Under the pieces are notes generated by a model. It worked only from the letters and a program-made list of their open reading frames with translations. It was not told the origin of the DNA and did not search any database. Both the position numbers and the translations under genes were made by a program. Source: Rhizobium sp. CF122 (GTDB taxonomy: Bacteria > Pseudomonadota > Alphaproteobacteria > Rhizobiales > Rhizobiaceae). Taken from it: 36,920 bases of DNA. Of this stretch, positions 8,500-15,408 are shown piece by piece (position 1 is the stretch's first letter; every line of letters starts with the position of its first letter). The DNA lies in contig NZ_AKKA01000012.1 in NCBI RefSeq assembly GCF_000282035.1, forward strand, positions 1 through 36,920, in the 5' to 3' direction.

Positions 8500-9507
8500 T
8501 CACCCGATCTCGCTGGTTTTCACGGTACGGCCCTCGGCCGCCGACTTGAACGCGGCCTCGGCCAGGATCAGTGCTTGGCGGCCGTCCTCGAACCCGACTT
8601 CGGGAGACTTTCCTGCCTCGATCGCATCGACAAAGGCGCTGATCTCGGCCGAGAAGGCCTCTGCGTAACGGTCAATGAAGAAGTTCAGGAGCGGAGCACC
8701 CTTGCCCGTAAAATCCGCACGGTGCAGCGTTGTCATGTTGGGGCGGCGGTTTTCGGAGACGACCATGCCCTTCGTGCCGAGCGCCTCGACGCGCTGGTCG
8801 TAGCCATAGACCGCCTGACGCGAGTTGTTGATGATGCACTGCTTGCCCGATGAGGTCGTCAGCACCACCGTCACGGTATCGTAGTCGCCTAGTCTCTCCA
8901 TCAGCGGCGGGTCCACGAGGCGGCTGCCCACGGCCGACACCTCGGTCACTTCTTCGCCGAGAATGAAGCGCGCCATATCGAAATCGTGGATGGTCATGTC
9001 GCGGAAGATGCCCCCCGAAGCCTCCGTGTAGGCGACCGGGGGCATGCCGGGGTCGCGAGAAGTGATGACGACCTGGTGCAGATCTCCGATGTCCCCGGCG
9101 CGAATGGCCTCGCGCGCTGCCCGATGTCCAGGATCGAAGCGCCTGACAAAACCGAGCATGATGGGGACTTCGGTCGCGCCGATCGCCTTCGCGCAACGTT
9201 GAACGCGCTCGAGACTGAGGTCGATCGGCTTTTCGCAGAGCATCGGCTTATTGGCTGTCACCGCTTTTTCAATGAAATCCGCATGCGTAGGCGTCGAGGT
9301 AGCGATCAGCACCGCGTCGACGGCGTCACTCGATAATGCGTCTTCTGCGGAATTGAAGACGGTTGTGCCAAGCTTGCTTCCGACTTCGTCTGCGGCACGA
9401 CGATGGATATCAAACACGCCAGCAAGGCTCGCCCGCGGATGGGCCGCTATGTTTTCGGCATGCATACGACCTATCCGGCCGCAGCCGAGAACTGCGATTT
9501 TAAGCAT
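8500..9507 (-). CDS. iolG: Inositol 2-dehydrogenase (Gfo/Idh/MocA family)
   Basis: A 335-residue dehydrogenase that oxidises a ring hydroxyl of inositol to inosose with NAD+. The Rossmann motif GCGRIG is at 8-13, the EKP motif with catalytic lysine at 92-94 (Lys93), and the Asp-x3-His pair at Asp170/His174 in RDMTIHDFD. This spacing matches the Lys, Asp and His triad known for IolG. The frame is open to 9564, but ATG 9507 has a GGGAGG ribosome-binding site and starts directly at the Rossmann strand. It is the first gene of the minus operon and is divergent from iolD, with operator copy 3 between them. The family is certain. The preference for myo-, scyllo- or D-chiro-inositol is not visible. 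Confidence 0.9.
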   Translation of the reverse strand: MLKIAVLGCGRIGRMHAENIAAHPRASLAGVFDIHRRAADEVGSKLGTTVFNSAEDALSSDAVDAVLIATSTPTHADFIEKAVTANKPMLCEKPIDLSLERVQRCAKAIGATEVPIMLGFVRRFDPGHRAAREAIRAGDIGDLHQVVITSRDPGMPPVAYTEASGGIFRDMTIHDFDMARFILGEEVTEVSAVGSRLVDPPLMERLGDYDTVTVVLTTSSGKQCIINNSRQAVYGYDQRVEALGTKGMVVSENRRPNMTTLHRADFTGKGAPLLNFFIDRYAEAFSAEISAFVDAIEAGKSPEVGFEDGRQALILAEAAFKSAAEGRTVKTSEIG

Positions 9508-9531
9508 CAGGATCCTCCCAATTGAATTTTT

Positions 9532-9545
9532 GCAATGATTGTTGC
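9532..9545. promoter_or_regulatory. Candidate operator, copy 3, in the iolG/iolD divergent promoter
   Basis: GCAATGATTGTTGC is the exact reverse complement of operator copy 2 (5086-5099). On the minus strand it overlaps the proposed -10 box of the iolG promoter. It is also about 70 bp upstream of iolD, so a single site could control both directions. Confidence 0.6.
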
Positions 9546-9564
9546 GGAAGTCTTGCTTTGTCAA
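9535..9564 (-). promoter_or_regulatory. Candidate promoter of the iolG operon
   Basis: On the minus strand a consensus -35 TTGACA (9559-9564) is followed after 18 bases by AATCAT (9535-9540), which matches the -10 consensus at four of six bases. The -10 lies inside operator copy 3, which suits repression by steric block. The iolG start is about 28 bp downstream of the -10. Confidence 0.45.
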
Positions 9565-9613
9565 TTAATATTTCGTACCGTTCGAAAAACATGATCCATG
9601 GGAGGAGAACCGG

Positions 9614-11464
9614 ATGTCCCGGAACACCGTACGCCTGACGATGGCGCAGGCGCTCGTACGCTATTTGTGCAACCAGTTTACAGAGATCGAGGGCGAACGG
9701 GTTCCGCTGTTTGCAGGGGTCTTTGGCATCTTCGGACACGGCAACGTGACGTGCTTGTCCGAGGCACTGGAGGCAGTTCAAGATGAGCTACCAACCTGGC
9801 GCGGCCAGAACGAACAGTCGATGGCGCTAGCGGCAGTCGCCTTTGCGAAGGCCAAACGCCGCCGACAGTTGATGATTGCGGCAACGTCCATTGGCCCCGG
9901 CGCCGCCAACATGGTGACTGCAGCCGGCACCGCCCACGCAAACCGCCTGCCGGTACTTCTGATTGCTGGGGATACTTTCGCCAATCGTATACCAGATCCT
10001 GTCCTGCAGCAGGTCGAACACTTCAGCGACCCGACCGTCACGGTCAACGACGCCTTCAAAGCGGTCAGCCGGTACTGGGATCGGATCGTGCTACCCGAGC
10101 AGATCATCTCGTCCCTGCCGCAGGCGATTGCATCAATGCTCGATCCGGCAGATTGCGGCCCTGCATTTATTGGTCTTTCGCAGGACACCCAGGAGATCGC
10201 ATTCGACTATCCAGTTGCTTTCTTCGAACCGACCTTTTGGTCGATACCGCGTCCCCGTGCCGACAGACGAAAGATTGCGGAGGCAGTTGCGCTTCTCAAG
10301 GCAGCCAAGAAGCCTCTCATTATTTCGGGAGGCGGCGTCCGCTACTCGCTCGCCGAAGAAAGGGTGGCCGAGTTTGCAATCAAGCGTGGCATTCCGATCG
10401 TCGAAACGATTGCTGGCAAAGGCGCGTTGACGCACAATCATCCGGCCCACGCCGGTCCGATCGGCATCGTAGGCTCGACGTCGGCAAATGCGCTTGCCGC
10501 AGAGGCGGACGTCATCCTTGCCATCGGCACCCGTCTTCAGGACTTCACGACGGGGTCATGGACTGCCTTTCGGCAGGACGCCAAGTTCATTTCAATCAAC
10601 GCTGCGCGCTTTGACGCCGTCAAGCATCGCGCCCTGGCCGTGGTGGGCGACGCCCTCGAGACGGTGGCAGAACTCGACGAGGCGCTCGACGACTGGAAGG
10701 CTGATGCCGGCCTCCTACCAAGGGCACAGTCGTTGTTCGCCGACTGGAACAAACTCCTCGACGAGCACCAAGCCATCACCAACGGCCCTATCCCGACCTA
10801 TGCGCAGGTAATCGGGATCGTGAACGAGACATCGAAGCCGAACGACACGTTGATTGCCGCAGCAGGCGGAACGCCCGGCGAGGTGACCAAGGGCTGGCGC
10901 GTCAAGGATCCCAATACGTTCGACTGCGAATTCGGATTCAGTTGCATGGGATATGAAATCGCCGCAGGCTGGGGACATGCGATGGCGAAAGCCGGCGACG
11001 GAACGCCGATCGTCATGATCGGCGACGGCACCTACATGATGATGAACTCCGACATCTATTCGACGGTCCTGTCGGGCCACAAGATGATCGTCGTCGTCTG
11101 CGACAACGGTGGCTACGCCGTCATCAACCGTCTGCAGCAGTTCAAGGGCGTGCCAGGCTTCAACAATCTCATCAAGGACTGCCGTGTGAAGGAGCCGTTC
11201 GCGGTCGACTTCGTCAAGCATGCCGAATCCATGGGCGCCCTTGCGCGTCGCTGCGAAAGTCTTGCGGACTTGAAGACGGCGATGGAGTGGGCGCAGACGA
11301 CCGACCGGACGACAATCGTGACGCTGGTGACCGACGCCTACGCGTGGGTACCGGGCGATGCGGACTGGGACGTCGGAGTGCCGGAGATTTCCGAGCGCGA
11401 ATCCGTCCAGAAGGCCCGCGCCGATCAGGAAAAAATCCGTGCCAAGCAGCGTGTGGGTGTCTGA
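9614..11464 (+). CDS. iolD: 3D-(3,5/4)-trihydroxycyclohexane-1,2-dione hydrolase
   Basis: A 616-residue thiamine-diphosphate enzyme that opens the cyclohexanedione ring made from inosose, giving 5-deoxy-D-glucuronate. The start (RLTMAQALVRYLCNQ) and the block GVFGIFGHGNVTCLSEAL are characteristic of IolD. The ThDP-activating glutamate lies in RGQNEQSM (Glu67). The cofactor motif GDGTYMMMN is at 470-478. The length agrees with the family. ATG 9614 has a GGAGGAG ribosome-binding site. It heads the plus-strand operon, and the SDR follows after one base. Its presence is the strongest evidence that this locus handles a cyclitol ring rather than an ordinary sugar. Confidence 0.95.
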   Translation: MSRNTVRLTMAQALVRYLCNQFTEIEGERVPLFAGVFGIFGHGNVTCLSEALEAVQDELPTWRGQNEQSMALAAVAFAKAKRRRQLMIAATSIGPGAANMVTAAGTAHANRLPVLLIAGDTFANRIPDPVLQQVEHFSDPTVTVNDAFKAVSRYWDRIVLPEQIISSLPQAIASMLDPADCGPAFIGLSQDTQEIAFDYPVAFFEPTFWSIPRPRADRRKIAEAVALLKAAKKPLIISGGGVRYSLAEERVAEFAIKRGIPIVETIAGKGALTHNHPAHAGPIGIVGSTSANALAAEADVILAIGTRLQDFTTGSWTAFRQDAKFISINAARFDAVKHRALAVVGDALETVAELDEALDDWKADAGLLPRAQSLFADWNKLLDEHQAITNGPIPTYAQVIGIVNETSKPNDTLIAAAGGTPGEVTKGWRVKDPNTFDCEFGFSCMGYEIAAGWGHAMAKAGDGTPIVMIGDGTYMMMNSDIYSTVLSGHKMIVVVCDNGGYAVINRLQQFKGVPGFNNLIKDCRVKEPFAVDFVKHAESMGALARRCESLADLKTAMEWAQTTDRTTIVTLVTDAYAWVPGDADWDVGVPEISERESVQKARADQEKIRAKQRVGV

Positions 11465-11465
11465 C

Positions 11466-12284
11466 ATGAACCGCATTGAAGGACAGTATGCCGTTGTCAC
11501 CGGCGGCACCCAAGGCCTGGGCGCAGCAGTAGCAAGGCTCTTCGCCGAAGCCGGTGCGGCGGGCATCGTCACCTGCGGGCGAAGTCGCGCGAAGGGCGAG
11601 GCCGTCGCCAGCGCGATAACCCGCAAAACCGGCGTGCCCGTGACGTTCGTTCAGGCCGACCTTGGCAAGGTGGGGGACTGCCGGCAGGTGATTGCAGCAG
11701 CCGATAATAGATTCGGCAGAATCGATGTCCTAGTCAACGCGGCCGGTCTCACGGATCGTGGTAACCTTTTGAACTCGACGCCAGATCTTTTCGACCGCAT
11801 GTTCGCCATCAACGTGCGTGCGCCTTTCTTCCTCATGCAGGAGACGGCTAAGCTGATGATCCGCGACGGCGTCAAAGGTAGCATGATCAATATCGGCTCG
11901 ACGTCGGAGCGTGCCGGGCAGCCGTTCCTCGCGCCCTACTGCGCGTCCAAGGGCGCGTTGGCGACCCTGACCCGAAACTCCGGCTACGCGTTGATGCGCA
12001 ACCAGATCAGGGTAAATCAGCTCGACATCGGATGGATGGCGTCCGATGGCGAGGATCGCGTTCAGCGCGACTATCATGGCGCGGACCCAGACTGGCTGGC
12101 GAGGGCCGCGGCCAGTCAGCCTTTCGGGCGCATCCTCGCTCCAGACGAGGTCGCGCGTGCGGTTCTCTTCCTTGCATCCGACGATTCCGGAATGATGACC
12201 GGCTCGGTCGTCCATTTCGATCAATCGGTCTGGGGAGCCTACGACGGCGGCCCCCCTGCACCGGCAACAGCCCTATCTGAATAG
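11466..12284 (+). CDS. Short-chain dehydrogenase/reductase (SDR)
   Basis: A 272-residue classical SDR, an NAD(P)-dependent alcohol/ketone oxidoreductase. The cofactor motif TGGTQGLG is at about 12-19, NAAG follows near residue 90, and the catalytic Ser (STSERAG) and Tyr-x3-Lys (YCASK) are present. ATG 11466 begins one base after the iolD stop; the open frame extends upstream into iolD, but that part is overlap, not protein. The stop is nine bases before the TIM-barrel gene. It could interconvert inositol isomers or ketoses in the pathway. The sequence does not fix the substrate. Confidence 0.9.
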   Translation: MNRIEGQYAVVTGGTQGLGAAVARLFAEAGAAGIVTCGRSRAKGEAVASAITRKTGVPVTFVQADLGKVGDCRQVIAAADNRFGRIDVLVNAAGLTDRGNLLNSTPDLFDRMFAINVRAPFFLMQETAKLMIRDGVKGSMINIGSTSERAGQPFLAPYCASKGALATLTRNSGYALMRNQIRVNQLDIGWMASDGEDRVQRDYHGADPDWLARAAASQPFGRILAPDEVARAVLFLASDDSGMMTGSVVHFDQSVWGAYDGGPPAPATALSE

Positions 12285-12292
12285 GTGAGAAC

Positions 12293-13348
12293 ATGAAAAC
12301 GATTAAGGGACCGGGCATCTATCTTGCTCAATTCGCAGGCGACGAGGCCCCCTATAACTCTCTTTCGAGCCTTTCGAGATGGGTGGCGGCGCGAGGCTTT
12401 GCCGGCGTCCAGATTCCTACCTGGGACACCCGTCTGATCGACATGAAGAAGGCGGCCGAAAGCAAGACCTATTGCGACGACCTGAAAGGCGTGCTCGCCG
12501 AGAGCGGTCTTGAGGTGACCGATTTGGGCTCGCACATCACCGGCCAGCTCGTCGCCGTGCATCCGGCCCACGACCGCATCATGGACAGCTTCGCTCCTGC
12601 TCATGTCCACAACAATCCAGCCGCGCGCCGGGCCTGGGCTGAAGAGCAGATGCGCTTTGCCGCGCGCGCCTCACGCAATCTCGGCATCGATCGCCACGTG
12701 AGCTTCACTGGGTCGTTGCTATGGCCATACCTATATCCTTACCCCCAATGGCCGGAGGGCCTGGTCGATGAGGCATTCGACGAACTCGCAAAGCGCTGGA
12801 CGCCGATCCTCAACGACTTCGACGAACAGGGCGTCGATCTTTGCTTTGAGATCCACCCTTGCGAAGACGTCCATGATGGCCTGACCTTCGAGATGTTTGT
12901 CGAACGCGTCGGCAATCACCCCCGCTGCAATATTCTATACGACCCGAGCCACTTCGTGCTGCAGGCGCTGGACTATCTGGAATTCATCGATCACTACCAC
13001 GAGCGGATCAAGATGTTCCATGTCAAGGATGCCGAGTTCCGGCCGAACGGCAAGACTGGAGCCTATGGCGGCTTCCAGCCTTGGTCGAAACGCGCGGGTC
13101 GGTTCCGCTCGCTCGGCGATGGGCAGGTTGATTTCGGCGCAGTCTTCACCAAACTCGCGACCTATGATTTCGACGGTTGGGCGGTTCTGGAGTGGGAGTG
13201 CTTCATTAAGCATCCAGAAGACGGGGCCGCTGAGGGCGCGAAGTTCATCCGCGAACACATCATCAGGGTCGCGGACCGCGCATTCGACGATTTCGTGAAA
13301 TCCGGCGCCAACAAGGACGCCAATCGAGCCATGCTCGGACTTGATTGA
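12293..13348 (+). CDS. Sugar phosphate isomerase/epimerase-like TIM-barrel protein
   Basis: A 351-residue protein of the AP endonuclease 2/xylose isomerase-like TIM-barrel family. Candidate metal ligands are Glu186 and His188 (FEIHPCED), Asp217 and His220 (YDPSHF), His243 (MFHVKD) and the glutamates near 300 (LEWECF). Relatives include IolE (inosose dehydratase) and IolI (inosose isomerase), but it is longer than both and looks more like the epimerase-type proteins often paired with Gfo/Idh enzymes. Here it is followed eight bases later by such an enzyme. It may supply the IolE step, since no other IolE is present, or it may epimerise a keto-inositol. The fold is firm; the reaction is inferred. 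Confidence 0.88.
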   Translation: MKTIKGPGIYLAQFAGDEAPYNSLSSLSRWVAARGFAGVQIPTWDTRLIDMKKAAESKTYCDDLKGVLAESGLEVTDLGSHITGQLVAVHPAHDRIMDSFAPAHVHNNPAARRAWAEEQMRFAARASRNLGIDRHVSFTGSLLWPYLYPYPQWPEGLVDEAFDELAKRWTPILNDFDEQGVDLCFEIHPCEDVHDGLTFEMFVERVGNHPRCNILYDPSHFVLQALDYLEFIDHYHERIKMFHVKDAEFRPNGKTGAYGGFQPWSKRAGRFRSLGDGQVDFGAVFTKLATYDFDGWAVLEWECFIKHPEDGAAEGAKFIREHIIRVADRAFDDFVKSGANKDANRAMLGLD

Positions 13349-13356
13349 GGACAACC

Positions 13357-14532
13357 ATGACTTCTACCTCTACATCGCAAAGGCCCCTTCGTCTCGGAAT
13401 GGTTGGAGGCGGCAGCGGCGCCTACATCGGCAATATCCATCGTATCGCCGCTCGCCAGGATAGAAACTGGGACCTGGTGGCAGGCGCTTTCGACGTGGAC
13501 GCCGCCCGCGGCCATGCCTTCGCAGCGAGCCAAGGCCTCGTTCCGGAACGCTCCTATGATGACTACCGGGCGATGATCGCCGGCGAGAGCGCGCGAGAGG
13601 ACCGGATTGATGCCGTCGCTATCTGCACGCCGAATTTCACGCATTTCCCGATCGCAAAGGCCTTTTTGGAGGCCGGCTTCGACGTCATTTGCGAAAAACC
13701 TCTGACGGCGACCTTGGACGATGCCGTGGTGCTTGAGAAGCTCGTTCGCGAAACCGATCGGTTTATGGGCGTCACATACACCTATTCTGGCTACCCCATG
13801 ATCCATGAGGCCAAGCACATGGTTTCGGCGGGCAAGCTCGGAAAGATCCGTACCATCCAGGTCGAGTACCCATTGGAATGGATGGCAACCGCGATCGAAA
13901 CCGAGGGCAACGCCCAGGCCGCTTGGCGAACCGACCCCAAGAAGAACGGTCGCGGCGGCTCGATCGGAGATATCGGAACGCACGCCTATCATCTCGCTGG
14001 CTTCGTCTCAGGCCTAAAGCTTCAATCGTTGACCGCAGACCTTGCCACGTTCGTGGAAGGACGCGCCCTCGATGACAACGCCCACGTTATGCTACGATAT
14101 GAAGGAGGTGCTCGTGGACTCCTGTGGTCGTCACAGGTGGCGCTCGGCTCCTCAAATGGTGTACGGCTGCGTGTGTTTGGCGAAACCGCATCGTTGACCT
14201 GGTTCCAGGAGCAACCGAACGAACTCGTGCACGCACGCCTGAATGGACGCACTGAAATCATCAAGCGCGGAGCTGACGATCTATGTGAAGGGGCAAAGGC
14301 TCGCACCCGGACTCCTCCTGGGCATCCGGAAGGATATCTTGAGGCATTTGCGAACCTCTATGCTGGTTTTGCCGAGGCAATTCGTGCCAAACGTGAGGGG
14401 CGCGAAGCAGCTGAAATCGGGCGAGATATTCCCACTGCGTATGATGGGCTTAAGGGTGTGGCATTTGTTGATTCGGTCGTTGATAGCTCGATGGCCGGTG
14501 ATCAGCCATGGATGACACCCATCGCAGTTTAG
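13357..14532 (+). CDS. Gfo/Idh/MocA-family oxidoreductase
   Basis: A 391-residue NAD(P)-dependent dehydrogenase of the glucose-fructose oxidoreductase/inositol dehydrogenase family. The glycine-rich motif GMVGGGSGAYIG is at about 14-25, EKP at 113-115, and the Asp-x3-His pair (GDIGTHAYH) at 205-209. ATG 13357 has a GAGG ribosome-binding site six bases upstream; a TTG at 13345 is less likely. It is the last gene of the iolD operon. It is clearly different from iolG in the same locus and longer, so the locus has two dehydrogenases of one family. It may oxidise a second cyclitol or act after the TIM-barrel enzyme. A hairpin follows 17 bp after the stop. Confidence 0.9.
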   Translation: MTSTSTSQRPLRLGMVGGGSGAYIGNIHRIAARQDRNWDLVAGAFDVDAARGHAFAASQGLVPERSYDDYRAMIAGESAREDRIDAVAICTPNFTHFPIAKAFLEAGFDVICEKPLTATLDDAVVLEKLVRETDRFMGVTYTYSGYPMIHEAKHMVSAGKLGKIRTIQVEYPLEWMATAIETEGNAQAAWRTDPKKNGRGGSIGDIGTHAYHLAGFVSGLKLQSLTADLATFVEGRALDDNAHVMLRYEGGARGLLWSSQVALGSSNGVRLRVFGETASLTWFQEQPNELVHARLNGRTEIIKRGADDLCEGAKARTRTPPGHPEGYLEAFANLYAGFAEAIRAKREGREAAEIGRDIPTAYDGLKGVAFVDSVVDSSMAGDQPWMTPIAV

Positions 14533-14549
14533 GACTGGTGTCTGCAAGG

Positions 14550-14573
14550 GGCCGCAGTCATAGCGCTGCGGCC
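14550..14573 (+). terminator. Candidate terminator of the iolD operon
   Basis: An 8-bp perfect GC stem (GGCCGCAG with CTGCGGCC) encloses an 8-base loop and begins 17 bp after the last stop codon of the operon. It is followed by TTACC, so there is no strong U tract. Confidence 0.45.
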
Positions 14574-14602
14574 TTACCAGGACCGCGCAATTCGAGAGAT
14601 GC

Positions 14603-15043
14603 TCAGCACGACCATCGCAACGCAGTGGTGCTGGCCTCGATTGAACTAACCTCGATATCGGTCGCCTTTGAACCCATGCCAACACAGTTCCTGCCCGGCG
14701 CTTCAGGAGCTCTGCCGAAATACCCATTCCGGATTTCGGGAATACTGTATCCGATGCGCCACGTGTTTCGATGACCGCTCGCCGCGGCTGAAGACTGGCC
14801 AGTCGGAATGACGGTCCCTTTTCGAAAGGCGACATAGTTGATTGGGTTGCGCTCGGCGTCGATTTTCTTGAAGGCGTCAGCGAATTGCTCCGATGTCCAA
14901 GTGCCGTCCCAGATGGCGCGGCTGATCTTAGCACCTTCGTTCTCCAGGACCGCTGTGATCGCATTCTCTGTCGGCCAAGCCTTCTCGTCATCTTGCGATA
15001 CAAGGTTCCAAAGCTTCTTCTTTGCAAGCGGCTTCACTAACAT
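14603..15043 (-). CDS. Unrecognised protein or gene fragment
   Basis: I do not recognise this 146-residue frame. The middle reads as natural protein, with segments such as KPLAKKKLWNLVSQDDEKAW, GAKISRAIWDGTWTSEQFAD and RNPINYVAFRKGTVIPTG. The start is uncertain: the frame is open upstream, but above about 15043 it runs antisense through the dinucleotide-binding remnant. The fragment may therefore have lost its true N-terminus at a junction there. No signal peptide or membrane segment is evident. It may be the C-terminal part of a decayed gene. Coding is likely for the central part; the function is unknown. Confidence 0.4.
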   Translation of the reverse strand: MLVKPLAKKKLWNLVSQDDEKAWPTENAITAVLENEGAKISRAIWDGTWTSEQFADAFKKIDAERNPINYVAFRKGTVIPTGQSSAAASGHRNTWRIGYSIPEIRNGYFGRAPEAPGRNCVGMGSKATDIEVSSIEASTTALRWSC

Positions 15044-15047
15044 CCCA

Positions 15048-15324
15048 TCCCGCCCCGCCGACCTCGGCGCCAGGCTTTCAAGCGAAATCGTCGCGGAGAC
15101 GCTTCCCGGTGCAAGCGTGGTCAAGGCTTTCAACACGCTGCCGGCTGCCGTGCTGCAGGGTCGTCGTACTGACCGGCAACGATGAGGACGCCAACGCGCA
15201 GGTCGCAGCCCTGATCGAGAAACTGGGATTTGCTCCACTTAACCTTGGGAGCCTTGCGGTTGCTGCTCCCTTACAGCAGTTCGGTGGTCCACTGGTGCCC
15301 GTCAATCTGATTAAGAAGAGCTGA
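15048..15324 (+). pseudogene. Remnant of an F420-reductase-like (NADP oxidoreductase) gene, frameshifted
   Basis: Two plus-strand frames together match the C-terminal half of a bacterial NADPH-dependent F420 reductase-like dinucleotide-binding protein. The first frame reads SSEIVAETLPGASVVKAFNT and continues to about 15158. The second starts near 15157 with VVVLTGNDEDANAQVAALIE and ends KLGFAPLNLGSLA, LQQFGGPL at stop 15322-15324. The frame changes at about 15157, and a few codons seem to be missing between the two parts. The N-terminal Rossmann half (GxGxxG) is absent. This is a truncated, broken gene; it should not make an active enzyme. Confidence 0.75.
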
Positions 15325-15362
15325 GAGAGCGCCCGCGCGTCCTGACGCCGAAGCAGCCGACT

Positions 15363-15401
15363 GGCGTGCAATGACTTTCGATGGGAGAGCCATTGCACGC
15401 C
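15363..15401. terminator. Inverted repeat, candidate bidirectional terminator
   Basis: An 11-bp perfect stem (GGCGTGCAATG at 15363-15373 with its complement at 15391-15401) encloses a 17-base loop. It lies between the convergent ends of the F420-reductase remnant and the glycoside hydrolase, eight bases beyond the latter's stop. There is no T run on either side, so it may be a weak or factor-aided terminator. Confidence 0.45.
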
Positions 15402-15408
15402 GCCGTAG

